Assembly: GCF_041521385.1 (NCBI RefSeq)
Contig: NZ_CP168006.1
Coordinates: 3,915,648 to 3,979,647, forward strand
Direction: 5' to 3'
DNA length: 64,000 bases
Origin: Alcaligenes faecalis
GTDB lineage: Bacteria; Pseudomonadota; Gammaproteobacteria; Burkholderiales; Burkholderiaceae_B
This document shows positions 42,714-52,800 of the stretch, piece after piece. A program made the position numbers and the translations under genes. Position 1 is the first letter of the stretch; every line of letters begins with the position of its first letter. A model generated the notes under the pieces. It did not search any database and was not told where the DNA came from. It worked only from the letters and a program-made list of their open reading frames with translations.

Positions 42714-43317
42714 TGAATTGCTCAGCAAGGAACAGGTGGGAGTTCGCCTGCGCCAAGCCCGACATAATCAAAAACAGACACTCAAGCAGGTGTCTGAAAA
42801 AACCGGCTTGGCGCTTTCTACCATTTCCAAAGCGGAACTGGGGCAGGTCACCTTAAGCTATGAGAAATTCGTTGTCTTGGCCCGCGCCCTGAATATCGAG
42901 GTGGGCTCCTTGTTCGCCGTACCGGATGCGCAAACTACGCAGTCCTTGCCCACGAGGAAAGTGGGCATTTCCAGCCACAAGTCCACTGCCGTCCCTGGCT
43001 ATGCCACCCGTAATTACGAATATGGCTTGTTGTTTGGCGAACTGAGCGGCAAGCACATGACCCCCATTCTGGCCGTCATTGACTCACGGGATGCCAGTGA
43101 GTTTGACGACTATATCCGTCATGCTGGGCAAGAGTTTGTGATTGTGCTGTCTGGCGCTGTTGCCATTCAATTTGAAACTGGCGAAACCTTGTTTCTGGAC
43201 ACGCATGAGTCGGCGTATTTTGATAGCGGCATTGGACATATTTACGTGTCGACCAGCGAGGACGATGCCAAGGTTGTTGCCGTCTGTACCAGCGATTTGC
43301 CCCCGGGCCTGGTTTAG
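42703..43317 (+). CDS. XRE-family regulator with cupin sensor domain
   Basis: A 204-residue regulator. The N-terminal helix-turn-helix (about residues 10-66: VGVRLRQARHNQKQTLKQVS, EKTGLALSTISKAELGQ) is of Xre/HipB type. A C-terminal cupin covers about residues 115-200 (GQEFVIVLSGAVAIQFETGE, ESAYFDSGIGHIY). The start at ATG 42703 lies inside the end of the carrier gene; the frame is open farther upstream. Such regulators often control amino acid or polyamine catabolism and bind the substrate in the cupin. It ends with a four-base overlap with the convergent gene. Confidence 0.88.
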   Translation: MRRNELLSKEQVGVRLRQARHNQKQTLKQVSEKTGLALSTISKAELGQVTLSYEKFVVLARALNIEVGSLFAVPDAQTTQSLPTRKVGISSHKSTAVPGYATRNYEYGLLFGELSGKHMTPILAVIDSRDASEFDDYIRHAGQEFVIVLSGAVAIQFETGETLFLDTHESAYFDSGIGHIYVSTSEDDAKVVAVCTSDLPPGLV

Positions 43318-44243
43318 GCTGGGGGCGAGACTGATACGTCGTTAAAAACAGACGGTGCAACGTTGTCTGGCTTGGCCGACACGGGGGGTGTGCCGTTGGT
43401 CTTTAAAGGGGCCACACAACGTGCGGTGGCATTTTGAAAATACACCGTCCCTACGGGGCGACCTTTCAGACGAGCCAGTTCGGGTTTGGCTTGGATAGCC
43501 GTTTCGGACAAGGGAAAGACGATGCCACGTGTGGGGATGGTGTTGCGTGAGTGGGTTCCTTCATTGCTGCCGCCTTTGAAAATTCGCACATGCACCGGGT
43601 CGCGATTGGGGTCGGAGATAACCCATTCGTGCAAACCGTTGGCCATGTCCTGTATGCCTAAGGGGTTGGGTGGGAATGCGCCCGTCTTGTGTTTGTTCGC
43701 GCCACTGTCTGGTTCAGGCAGATTCCGACCCGCTTGCCATTGGCCGTTGTCGGTAGCCCAAGGAATCGCCTGGCCGCGGCCGCGGGCCGCATATTCCCAT
43801 TCGGCCTCGGTGGGTAAACGCATGTCCAGACCACTGTTTTTTCCCAACCAGGTGCAAAAGGCCTCGGCTTCGTCGTAAGGCATATTGGCGGCCTGGTCAC
43901 CATCGCCTTTTACGGCTTGCCAACGGGCAGGGCGCTGGGTTTGTTTCAGGAAGCGGTCATATAAGGTGTTTGTAGCTTCTGTTTTCATGATGGAAAACGC
44001 GCTGACCTCTACCGGGTACGGGTCCAGAGCACCCTGATCGGCTTGTGCGACCCATTGCACGGACTGCTCGCCGTCGGGAGCACGCATGGACACCTGGAAA
44101 TTGCCGGCCATAAATGAGCCGCCTTCTACCTGGATCAATTCAGGGCCGGGTTCAGGGCGCGTAGGCAAGGACTTTAGTACCAGTAACAGCAAAATGCTGG
44201 CAATGATGAGAGTGACGCTGATCCGGACGGGGGTATGACGCAA
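43314..44243 (-). CDS. Membrane-anchored formylglycine-generating-enzyme-fold protein
   Basis: A 309-residue protein with an N-terminal anchor helix (SVTLIIASILLLLVLKSL) and an FGE-sulfatase (SUMF1) domain in the periplasm: IQVEGGSFMAGNF, RLPTEAEWEYAARGRG, GIQDMANGLHEWV, and FKGGSNEGTHSRN at the end. The catalytic Cys pair of true formylglycine-generating enzymes is not evident; one Cys is in EAFCTWLG, another late (ARCVAP), so it is likely a binding or maturation domain rather than a sulfatase activator. No sulfatase is nearby. The start is a TTG with AAGGAACC upstream. Expressed alone. Confidence 0.75.
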   Translation of the reverse strand: MRHTPVRISVTLIIASILLLLVLKSLPTRPEPGPELIQVEGGSFMAGNFQVSMRAPDGEQSVQWVAQADQGALDPYPVEVSAFSIMKTEATNTLYDRFLKQTQRPARWQAVKGDGDQAANMPYDEAEAFCTWLGKNSGLDMRLPTEAEWEYAARGRGQAIPWATDNGQWQAGRNLPEPDSGANKHKTGAFPPNPLGIQDMANGLHEWVISDPNRDPVHVRIFKGGSNEGTHSRNTIPTRGIVFPLSETAIQAKPELARLKGRPVGTVYFQNATARCVAPLKTNGTPPVSAKPDNVAPSVFNDVSVSPPA

Positions 44244-44396
44244 TCTGGGTTCCTTGCTCTCGACGACTCGCGACGCGAAAGCTTTATTGATTAATGTCGC
44301 TTATACGGCCCCGTATTATTCCATGTCTGCTGATAAGACGGGTTGTCTGTGCGCAGAGTGTAATGATTTATTGGAATAGAGGGGGGATGGAGAGGC

Positions 44397-45008
44397 TTAA
44401 TCAGCGTATCGGGGCGATTTTTCAGGAACAACGCTCAAAGGAATGCGGATGGGCTGGCCTTCCTGGATCACAAAGGCCCAGCGGCTTGAATCGAACAAGG
44501 CTGGACTGATTTCAAATACCGCGACATCCGAGGCGCTGACCAATGGATTGATCTTGTCTGACCCAACCGTATCCAGATCGTGAGCGTAGCGATAGTCCTG
44601 CGTAGCTCGTTGATTGGGGGCTATTTTTTGTCCCGAAGGATCTAGCAGAAACAGGCGTGGTCGGTGAATTTGCGGGTTCAGAGGACGTGGGCTCGTGTTG
44701 GTATAGCGGTAGTGCAAGACGATAAACAGATTGTCCTGTCGCGCTGGCGTGGCCAGATTCCCGGCGTCCAACTGAGTCTGGCTGTGCCATTGATCCAGGT
44801 AGGTGTGCAGGCGGACACCCTGATAGTCGGGCGTGAACAAGACGGTCCCGTAGTTCAGAACGGGCGCGGCAGGAGGGATAGAGGGGATGCTGCGCGGGGA
44901 TCCTGCTTGCTGTTGAGTAGACAGAACCCGATCGTTTTGACTGTAGGCAGTGGCAGAGCACAAGGCTAAAGCGGTACATAGCCAAAAACGGGGCAGGGTG
45001 AGAGTCAT
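44397..45008 (-). CDS. Secreted protein of unknown function
   Basis: A 203-residue protein with signal peptide ending near ATAYSQ, a Pro/Ser-rich stretch (SPRSIPSIPPAAPV), then a beta-rich domain: LFIVLHYRYTNTSPRPLNPQ and RLFLLDPSGQKIAPN resemble immunoglobulin-like DUF4352 domains (VVxxxxTNxS...P). The C-terminal VIQEGQPIRIPL would be the last strand. No partner gene is adjacent; the next on the strand is 70 bases away beyond a terminator. Confidence 0.65.
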   Translation of the reverse strand: MTLTLPRFWLCTALALCSATAYSQNDRVLSTQQQAGSPRSIPSIPPAAPVLNYGTVLFTPDYQGVRLHTYLDQWHSQTQLDAGNLATPARQDNLFIVLHYRYTNTSPRPLNPQIHRPRLFLLDPSGQKIAPNQRATQDYRYAHDLDTVGSDKINPLVSASDVAVFEISPALFDSSRWAFVIQEGQPIRIPLSVVPEKSPRYAD

Positions 45009-45070
45009 GGGCTTAAACAGTGCCGCTTCAATGAGTGTGGATGGGGGCGAGGGGATGCGATAGTGGCAGG

Positions 45071-45099
45071 CAAAAATAAACGGCTCATGAGCCGTTTTT
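45071..45099 (-). terminator. Terminator overlapping the end of the small coiled-coil gene
   Basis: A 20-base perfect palindrome AAACGGCTCATGAGCCGTTT (45078-45097) with a T-rich tract on the minus strand. The last codons of the gene at 45085-45300 are part of the stem. Confidence 0.85.
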
Positions 45100-45300
45100 C
45101 TTCACTACTTTTTTCAGATCGTCCAACTCTTTGCGCAGGGCGACAACTTCGTCACTGAGCAAACCAATGACGGCCATTTGACTCTGATACATCTCGACCA
45201 AGGGGTGGTAACTGATACCCCGGCTGGTCAGTTCTCGACAAAGCGCGCTAAGACCGGTTCCAGCGCGCTTGGTTAAGGTAGCCATCTTCCTGTGATCCAT
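45085..45300 (-). CDS. Small coiled-coil protein of unknown function
   Basis: A 71-residue cytosolic protein. A basic N-terminus (MDHRKMATLTKRAGTGLSA) leads to a predicted coiled coil at residues 40-68 (SDEVVALRKELDDLKKVVKK). The start at ATG 45300 is preceded by AGGATGCAGG. No family recognised. It stands between two unrelated genes, with a terminator on its stop codon, so it forms its own transcript. Confidence 0.6.
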   Translation of the reverse strand: MDHRKMATLTKRAGTGLSALCRELTSRGISYHPLVEMYQSQMAVIGLLSDEVVALRKELDDLKKVVKKNGS

Positions 45301-45417
45301 AAGCCTGCATCCTGATCAGTAGTTGCTTGATGTTTACATCCATTAACCATACCAAAAATCGATGAGAATAGTCGTTTTTCTTAAAACTTCTTGTATATCT
45401 GTGGTTTAGCGAAGGGC

Positions 45418-46785
45418 TTAGCCGACCTGGAAGTTGCCTTCCGGGTAGCGAATACGGCTGCGCTTGCGCGTGGCCAAGGAGTAAATCAGGGTCAGGGGGC
45501 CGAGTCGGCCTGCAAACATCAGCACCATGATCAGGATCTGGCTGGGCATGGAAAGCTTGTGTGTGATGCCGTGACTCATGCCAGTGGTGCTTAAGGCCGA
45601 GGCGGCTTCAAACAGAAGGCTGGTAATCGGCATGTCTTCAAACAAGGTCAGCAGCAAAACACTGATGAAGTACAGGGCGCCGGTAATCAGAAACAGGGCC
45701 AGCGCCTTCTGGACGGTTTCAGGCCCAACGCTGCGGCCCATCAGGACTACTTCTTCACGTTGGCGGATATACGAGCGCACGGCAGCCATTAAGACAATCA
45801 GCGTTCCGATCTTGATACCGCTGGCGGTGCTCAGTGAACCTCCACCAATAAGCATCAGCACGATCAGCATCAGTTGAGTACTGTCGCGCAGGCTGGCAAT
45901 ATCCATGGTGGTAAAGCCGGCGGTACGTGTGGCGGCATTTTGCATCCAGGCGGCCAGCGCCTGGTCGCCCACCCCAAGCATGCCCAAGGTCTTGGGGTTA
46001 TTGAATTCCAGTGCCCAGAGGCTAAAAAAACCGATCAGGTTCAGAATCAGCGTGCCGAGCAAGATCAGTTTGGTATAAGGCAGCAGGGTTTGCCAGCGTT
46101 TTTTTTGCCCGACGTCGGCCAGAACGGTAAAGCCAATCCCGCCCAGGATAATCAGACCCGACATGGTCATGACTGAAATAATATCTCCTGAAATAGGGAT
46201 CAGGGAGTTGTGGAACAAGGAAAAGCCGGCGTTATTGAAGGCCGTGACGGCATGGAACAGGGCGCGATACAAAGCCGTGGTCCAAGGCAGATCAATGGTC
46301 CACCGCAGAAACAAAATGGCAGCGGCGACCAGTTCGATCAAGACGGCAATTTTGAATACTTGCAAAGCCGTACTGCGAATACGAGACACACTGGTTTGAT
46401 TAAAGGCCTCCAAGGCCAGCGCCTGCTGGCTGACACTGATGCGTTTGTGCATGGTGATGGCGGCAATGACGGCAAAGGTCACAAAACCCATGCCGCCAAC
46501 TTGCACCAGCAGCGCCAGCACAATCTGCCCAAAGTGCGTTAAGTCTGTGGCAGGGTCAATAACCGCCAAACCCGTGACGGTGACGGCTGAGGTCGCCATG
46601 AACAAAGCCTGGAAAACGCCCAGACGGTGTTCGGCCGCTTGCGGCAGGCTAAGCAAAATAGCGCCCAGGATAATCAGGGCCATAAAGCCCAGGGCCAGGA
46701 CCAGCGGCGGGCTGGCGCTGAGAGTGCGGGTCTGAGGATTGATCTCGAGACGGCGAGTCAGACTATTGGGTAGCCAGTTGCGCAT
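45418..46785 (-). CDS. TrkH/KtrB-family potassium uptake channel subunit
   Basis: A 455-residue membrane protein with the four M1-P-M2 repeats of the SKT family. The four selectivity-filter glycines can be found in TSAVTVTGLAV, TAFNNAGFSLF, ATRTAGFTTMD and ALSTTGMSHG. Length and the absence of extra N-terminal helices are more like KtrB than E. coli TrkH. It starts three bases after its regulatory partner and would form the pore of a K+ (probably Na+-dependent) uptake system. Confidence 0.93.
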   Translation of the reverse strand: MRNWLPNSLTRRLEINPQTRTLSASPPLVLALGFMALIILGAILLSLPQAAEHRLGVFQALFMATSAVTVTGLAVIDPATDLTHFGQIVLALLVQVGGMGFVTFAVIAAITMHKRISVSQQALALEAFNQTSVSRIRSTALQVFKIAVLIELVAAAILFLRWTIDLPWTTALYRALFHAVTAFNNAGFSLFHNSLIPISGDIISVMTMSGLIILGGIGFTVLADVGQKKRWQTLLPYTKLILLGTLILNLIGFFSLWALEFNNPKTLGMLGVGDQALAAWMQNAATRTAGFTTMDIASLRDSTQLMLIVLMLIGGGSLSTASGIKIGTLIVLMAAVRSYIRQREEVVLMGRSVGPETVQKALALFLITGALYFISVLLLTLFEDMPITSLLFEAASALSTTGMSHGITHKLSMPSQILIMVLMFAGRLGPLTLIYSLATRKRSRIRYPEGNFQVG

Positions 46786-46788
46786 ACA

Positions 46789-47442
46789 TCAAACCAGTTT
46801 GGGGGCGGCAGTGCGAAGTGCTTGCAGTTGTCCAAGCAAGATCAGCAGGTCTTTGGCATGCAGGGCAAAATCAGCATCGGGCTGAGTCGTGGTTTGACCA
46901 CGCCGTTTGACCAGCAAAACCTGTACATCGTCCATTTGCTCGCGCAGCACTTCTTTGATGGTCTGCCCATTCATATTCTCGCTGGCGGTGACTTCCACAA
47001 TGTAATCGCCGTTGCCCAGGGTGATGTAGTCGTTGACCATCGGGTAGCTGAGCATTTGGGCAACCCGTATGCCCATTTCTTCTTCGGGGTGAATAATGCG
47101 GTTGACCCCGATTTTGGCCAGAATCAAGTGCTGGGCGTGAGAAGTGGCCTTGGCCCAGATCGTGGGCACCCCAAAACTTTTCAGGTGAACCACACAAACC
47201 AGACAGGCTTCAATATCGGCCCCAATTGCAACCAGAACTACGTCATAATTGTCCAGCCCCAGCTCTTCCAGAGCCTGGCGGTCAGTGACATCGGCAATGA
47301 CGGCACGGCTTAACTGGTCTGCATATTTGTTGACCAATTTTGGGTTTGTGTCCACTCCCAGTACGGAGTGTCCCGTTTTCATGAGCTCCAGGGCGCAGGC
47401 CGAACCGAAGCGGCCTAATCCGATGACGGCGAACTGTGCCAT
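46789..47442 (-). CDS. TrkA/KtrA-family potassium channel regulator (RCK)
   Basis: A 217-residue cytosolic RCK protein. It has an N-terminal Rossmann domain (VIGLGRFGSACALEL, dinucleotide-binding GxGxxG, acidic residue in LGVDTNPKL) and a C-terminal TrkA_C domain from about residue 135. KtrA octamers bind ATP/ADP and gate KtrB, so the two-gene unit ktrAB-like is complete. The gene starts the operon; the region 47443-47598, shared with the divergent oxidoreductase, should hold both promoters. Confidence 0.93.
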   Translation of the reverse strand: MAQFAVIGLGRFGSACALELMKTGHSVLGVDTNPKLVNKYADQLSRAVIADVTDRQALEELGLDNYDVVLVAIGADIEACLVCVVHLKSFGVPTIWAKATSHAQHLILAKIGVNRIIHPEEEMGIRVAQMLSYPMVNDYITLGNGDYIVEVTASENMNGQTIKEVLREQMDDVQVLLVKRRGQTTTQPDADFALHAKDLLILLGQLQALRTAAPKLV

Positions 47443-47598
47443 AGCTTATTTGATCCGTTTGATGCTTGAAACAATTTCAAGGCAAATTAAGCGTTGATGG
47501 TATAAAGACATATCTGGTAAAAACCCTTATCGGGTATTCCCTTGGGCGCGTGTCGTTTAAGCCCCAGCGGAAACATCAATAGTGGACAGTGTAAAACA

Positions 47599-48699
47599 AT
47601 GGTTAGTTTGTTTGATCCAATAAAATTGGGTGATATTGAACTCCTGAACCGCATCATCATGGCGCCCATGACACGCGCGCGCGCTTCGGAGGGTCGTATG
47701 CCCAATGATTTGATGCGTATGTACTATTGTCAGCGAGCCAGTGCGGGGCTGATTGTAGCCGAAGCAACCTCGGTATCGCCGCAGGGTGTGGGCTATGCTC
47801 ACACGCCGGGTATCTGGAGTCGTGCTCAGGTCGATGCATGGCGCACGATTACCGAGGCCGTACATGCCAAGGGTGGTCGTATTGTTCTGCAATTATGGCA
47901 TGTGGGGCGTGTGTCTGATCCGGAGTTTCTGAATGGTCAAATACCGGTTGCACCCAGCGCGATCGCCTGCGACGGTATGGTCAGCCATTTAAGTCCCGAG
48001 CGTCCTTTTGCCGTGCCGCGTGCTTTGCGTAGCGAGGAAATTGCTGACATTGTGGATGATTTTTCCGTTGCCGCTCAAAACGCGTTAAGTGCCGGTTTTG
48101 ATGGGGTGGAGATACATGGCGCCAATGGCTACCTGATCGATCAGTTTCTGCACGATGGCTCTAACACCCGCACGGACGCGTACGGTGGTTCGATTGAAAA
48201 CCGGGCGCGTTTCCTGTTGGAAATTGTGGATGCCTGTGTGGCCATTTGGGGGGCGGGTCGAGTGGGTGTGCATTTGTCTCCGCGGGGAGGCTTGCATGGC
48301 ATGAAGGATTCCGATCCCGCCCGTCTGTTCTCTTATGTGGCCTGTGAACTGGATCGACGTGATATTGCCTTCTTGTTTCTGCGTGAAAGCCCGGCCTCGG
48401 ACAGTTTGTTGCCCATGATCAAGTGTCAGTTTGGTGGTGCGATTATCGCCAATGAACATTTTGATTTGCCCACGGCACAGACTACTTTATCCAAAGGCAT
48501 GGCAGATGCCGTGTCGTTCGGTAAAGCTTTTTTGTCCAATCCGGACTTGCCCTTGCGTTTGCAGTTGCGTGCTCCTTTGAATGCTTGGGATCAACGCTCT
48601 TTCTATACCCAGGGACCGAAAGGCTATACGGATTATCCGTTCTTGAAATCCAGTCCTAAATGGGATCAGCCCGTCGATGAGGATTTGCAGACGCATTAA
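47599..48699 (+). CDS. Old Yellow Enzyme-family flavin reductase (NemA-like)
   Basis: A 366-residue FMN enzyme that reduces activated alkenes, nitro compounds or quinones with NAD(P)H. The motifs NRIIMAPMTRARA (FMN contact), LQLWHVGRVS and EIHGANGYLIDQFLHDGSN (substrate-binding His/Asn and catalytic Tyr) with TDAYGGSIENRARF are those of the OYE classical group. The start is ATG 47599; an in-frame extension reaches 47542 but has no site. It is divergent from ktrAB and ends in a terminator. Confidence 0.92.
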   Translation: MVSLFDPIKLGDIELLNRIIMAPMTRARASEGRMPNDLMRMYYCQRASAGLIVAEATSVSPQGVGYAHTPGIWSRAQVDAWRTITEAVHAKGGRIVLQLWHVGRVSDPEFLNGQIPVAPSAIACDGMVSHLSPERPFAVPRALRSEEIADIVDDFSVAAQNALSAGFDGVEIHGANGYLIDQFLHDGSNTRTDAYGGSIENRARFLLEIVDACVAIWGAGRVGVHLSPRGGLHGMKDSDPARLFSYVACELDRRDIAFLFLRESPASDSLLPMIKCQFGGAIIANEHFDLPTAQTTLSKGMADAVSFGKAFLSNPDLPLRLQLRAPLNAWDQRSFYTQGPKGYTDYPFLKSSPKWDQPVDEDLQTH

Positions 48700-48727
48700 G
48701 TCTGCCTGCGATGACGTCACTGGAAAT

Positions 48728-48758
48728 AACAAAGCCCGTATCAAGCGGGCTTTGTTTT
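48728..48758 (+). terminator. Terminator after the OYE gene
   Basis: AACAAAGCCCG and CGGGCTTTGTT form an 11-bp stem with a seven-base loop, 29 bases after the stop codon, with T residues following. Confidence 0.88.
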
Positions 48759-48886
48759 AGACCGGTAGCAGCTTGGAGCAGCGTGTCGTCTTTTCCTGGG
48801 ATAGCTTGGTTTGCTGATGGCTGATCAGCTTGCGTCGAAGTTGTCTTGACGCGGCATTCTTGCCAAAACACATTGGACCATCGCGT

Positions 48887-49306
48887 TTAGCTACCTCTTA
48901 CCACCCGAAAAGTGGCAGCCGCTTTTACTAGCAAACGTTCCTTCTCGTCGTACCCCCCACCTTCGCAGTAGGCTGTATCGCCTTCCAGATACAGGCACTG
49001 GGCTTTGAACCAAACATCACCACGGGCCGGGAGCAGGAACTGGGAGTTCATGTCTATGGTGGCCATGCCCGAGCCAGGGCGTTGTGCCCGTGCGGCGGCG
49101 CTAAGGGTGAAGTCCAGAATCGCCATCAAAGTGCCCCCGTGCACATCGGCACGGGAGTTGGCATTACACGCTTGCCAGGGCAGGAAGGTGATGACTTCCT
49201 GCTCGGTGCTGCTGACCGTTTGCAGGCCCAGGTGCTGCATCAGGGGGATATGAGTGCCGAAAAAATCCTGTTTGGGCTGCGCCCGTTCGGCCTGCCAATG
49301 CTTCAT
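48887..49306 (-). CDS. PaaI-family hotdog thioesterase
   Basis: A 139-residue single hotdog-domain protein. NSRADVHGGTLMAILDFTLS is the family active-site helix (conserved His-Gly-Gly and Asp), and ATIDMNSQFLLPA is the following strand. Such enzymes hydrolyse acyl- or aryl-CoA thioesters; the substrate cannot be told here. It overlaps the yqeY stop by four bases (ATGA), so the two genes form an operon. Confidence 0.85.
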   Translation of the reverse strand: MKHWQAERAQPKQDFFGTHIPLMQHLGLQTVSSTEQEVITFLPWQACNANSRADVHGGTLMAILDFTLSAAARAQRPGSGMATIDMNSQFLLPARGDVWFKAQCLYLEGDTAYCEGGGYDEKERLLVKAAATFRVVRGS

Positions 49307-49764
49307 GGGTTCAGTTTTTGCTTCACTTGAGCGGAAACCTGGGACATATCAGCACGGCCGGCCAGCTTGGCTTTTACCAGACCCATGACCTTGCCCATCA
49401 GGGCAGGGCCTTGAGCGCCTTCAGCCTGGGCCTGGGTAATCGCGTCGCTAATGGCAGCGTCAATTTCAGTGCTGTCAGCTTGCTGAGGCAGGTATTGCTG
49501 CAGAATCAGCAATTCGGATTTTTCTTTTTCGGCGCTTTCGGTACGGCCTGCCGACTCGAACGCCTGAATGGACTCGCGGCGCTGCTTGACTTGCTTTTCA
49601 ATAATGCTGGTTACGTCGGTATCGCCCAGCTCGGTACGTTCGTCCACTTCGCGTTGTTTGATCGCAGCTTGCAGAAAACGCAAGGTCTCCAGGCGTCCGC
49701 TATCGCGAGCGCGCATCGCCGTTTTGATATCTTCAGCTAAACGGGTTTTGAGTGTTTGACTCAT
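49303..49764 (-). CDS. GatB/YqeY domain protein
   Basis: A 153-residue protein with the full YqeY domain: LKTRLAEDIKTAMRARDSGR, LRFLQAAIKQREVDER, EKEKSELLILQQYLPQQ and GKVMGLVKAKLAGRADMS. The C-terminus corresponds to the tail domain of GatB, which contacts tRNA, but free-standing YqeY has no known activity. The start is ATG 49764 preceded by AGGA; an in-frame extension upstream has no site. It lies just downstream of the mutasome genes on the same strand, 63 bases away. Confidence 0.9.
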   Translation of the reverse strand: MSQTLKTRLAEDIKTAMRARDSGRLETLRFLQAAIKQREVDERTELGDTDVTSIIEKQVKQRRESIQAFESAGRTESAEKEKSELLILQQYLPQQADSTEIDAAISDAITQAQAEGAQGPALMGKVMGLVKAKLAGRADMSQVSAQVKQKLNP

Positions 49765-49827
49765 GGTGGTTCCTGGTTGAACGGGCAAAGCCATAGTTTA
49801 ACGCAGCGCGGGTTGGGGGAAATCTGA

Positions 49828-52800
49828 TTATTGAAAATCTCGACTGCGTGCAAGCAGACTACCAATCAGATGATTCATGGACACCAAACGGCGGGCAATC
49901 AAATGACAAACGCGGCCATCACGTTGCCAGACACCATAAACTCCCAGCAGACGAGATTGGAGCAAGGCTTGGGATTGCGCCTGGGCCAGTGCTTCGCGCA
50001 CGATGACATTCACACTGCCGGTTTCATCTTCCAGCGTCACAAATACGGTGCCTTTCGCGGTGCCAGGGCGCTGACGAGTGGTAACCAGCCCACAAGCCCG
50101 TGCCAGACGCCGATCCGGGCAGGTTTGATTAAGCTGTTCTGCCGTTGAGAATCGCAAGGGGGCCAACTGTGTGCGTAGCAAGGACACAGGGTGGTGATTG
50201 AGGCTCAAGCCCACGGCTTGATAGTCGCTTAATACCTCCAGTCCTGCACTGGCATGCGGTAGGTCCGGAGTGTGATCCGGCGTTTCAGCATGGCTAAGCA
50301 ATCCTGCCTGGCTGGGACGTCGAGCATCCCAAACGCTGTGGCGACGTTGGCTATAGGCGCTGCGCAAGGCATGGGCCTGTGCCAACGCGTGTTGATCGTG
50401 GGCTGATAGCGCCAGTTCTTGGCGCAAACAGGCCAGATTCAGCATACGTTCCGGGTGGTTGTGTCGGTAACTGACGATGGCCTGTGCTCCTTGTTCGCTC
50501 AAACCCTTGACCATGTGCAAGCCCAGACGTACCTGACGCGGGCTGCCCGGCTGGGAACACACATGGCTGTCATACCGGCTGTATTGCACATCAACGGGCA
50601 AGACCCGCACCCCGTGACGACGCGCGTCCTGGACCAACTGGCTGGGGCCGTAAAAGCCCATGGGTTGGGAGTTCAGCAAGGCAGCCAGAAAGTGATCTGG
50701 GTAGCGTGCTTTCAGATAGGCGCTGAACCAGGCCAGTTTGGCGAAGCTGGCCGAGTGACTTTCCGGAAAGCCGTATTCCCCAAAACCGCTGATCTGATCG
50801 AACAGGCGCTGAGAAAATTCGGGATCATAGCCTTTGGCGGCCATGCCATCGAGCAACTCCTGTTCAAAAGGCCCCAGGCCGCCACGACGACGCCAGGCCG
50901 CCATGGCTCGTCGCAAGGCATCGGCCTTATCGGCCGAGAAACCTGCCGCCTCCATGGCCAGCTCCATGGCCTGTTCCTGAAAAATAGGTACGCCCAAGGT
51001 ACGTTCCAGCACATGGCGGATTTCGGGGGCGGGGTAGTCGACTTTGTTGTGGTCGCGGCGACGCTCCAGATAAGGATGTACCATGCCACCTTGAATGGGG
51101 CCGGGACGCACAATGGCTATTTGCACGACCAAGTCATAAAAGCAGGTGGGTCGCAGACGCGGCAGCATGCTCATTTGGGCGCGGGATTCGATCTGGAATA
51201 CGCCGATGGTGTCAGCGCGTTGTATCATCCGAAAGGTTTTGGCGCTGTGCAACGGAATGTCCTGCAAGCGAAATGGTTTGCCTTGTTGCTGGCTGATACT
51301 GTCCAGACAGCGACGCAAGGCGCTTAACATGCCTAAAGCCAGAATATCGACTTTCAGCAGGCCCAGCACATCCAGATCGTCCTTGTCCCATTGCACAACG
51401 CTGCGTCCTGGCATGGCGGCGTTCTGAATGGGCACGAGCCTGTGCAAAGGCGTTTGCGAAATCACAAAGCCGCCTGGATGCTGGGACAGATGGCGAGGGA
51501 AACCCATGAGCTGGCGGGTCAAGGACAGCCATTGATGTGCCTGACCGGGCGGGCATTCAGGAAAACGCGCCAGAACTTCATCCTGAATGCGGGTGTCTTT
51601 AAGCCAGGCACGGTCGCATTGAATCAAGGCCTCGATCAAGGGGGGAGGAATGCTCAGTGCCTTGCCCGTATCCCGCAAGGCACTACGGCGTCTATAGGTG
51701 GTGATGACCGCCGTTAAGGCAGCCCGCTGTCGGCCATATTTACGGTAAATGTATTGAATGACGTCTTCGCGGCGCTGGTGCTCGAAGTCCACATCAATAT
51801 CGGGTGGTTCCGCTCGTGCCCGGCTGATGAAGCGTGCAAACAAGGTGTGGCTGCTGGCAGGATCGACTTCGGTAATACCCAGGCAATAACACACCGCCGA
51901 ATTGGCGGCAGAGCCCCGACCCTGGCACAAAATCCCTTGACTGCGCGCGTAGCCGACGATGTCATGCAAGGTCAGGAAGTAGGACTCGTAGCCCAGGTCC
52001 GCAATCAGGCTCAGTTCCTCTTCCAGACGAGTACGCAAGCTGTCGCTGATTCCTTTGGGGTAGCGCCTCTGCGCGCCGCGCTCGGTTTCCTGCCGCAGAT
52101 ACTCAATGCCACTGAGACCGGGTGGAACAATCTCAACCGGGTACTCATACTTGATTTCGCTTAAACAGAACTGGCACAGCGCCTGGATGTGCTCGGTGGT
52201 TTCGCGCAGCTCGGCGGGGTAGAGATTGGCCAGTTGGAAGCGAGTGCGCAAGTGATGCTCGGCATTGCTGGCCAGGGACCAACCGCATTCTTGCACGGGC
52301 GTTTTCAGACGTATGGCGGCCAACGTATCGTGCAAGGGCTGGCGAGAGCGCACATGCATATGAACCCCACCCAAAGCGGCACAGTGCACGCCACACGTTT
52401 GCGCCGCCTGCCTGACCGCACGTAAGTGCTGCATATCCTGATCACGCCTGTGCAGACTGACCCCTAAAAACAGGCGGCCAGCAAACAGCTCCAACAGACG
52501 CTGTGTTTGACGATGAATGTGTTCGCTATCCAGGCCATACGCTGGCTTGTAGATGAGCAGACAGTCCGGCAAAACCTGTTGTTGGGCACCTTGGCGGGCT
52601 TGCTGCAAAAAAGACCAGTCAATGGAGGCCTCCTGCTTCAAGTCCAGCGATTGATGTAGATGTGAGATGAATTGGCAGAGATTACCGTAGCCCTCCTTGT
52701 TGCGCGGCAAAATCAGCAGCTCATGGGCCTGGGCATCGTTGCTGGCTCTGGCTTCGGGGTTGGTGCTTTGTGGGTTTGGACTGTCCCACGCACCCGTAAA

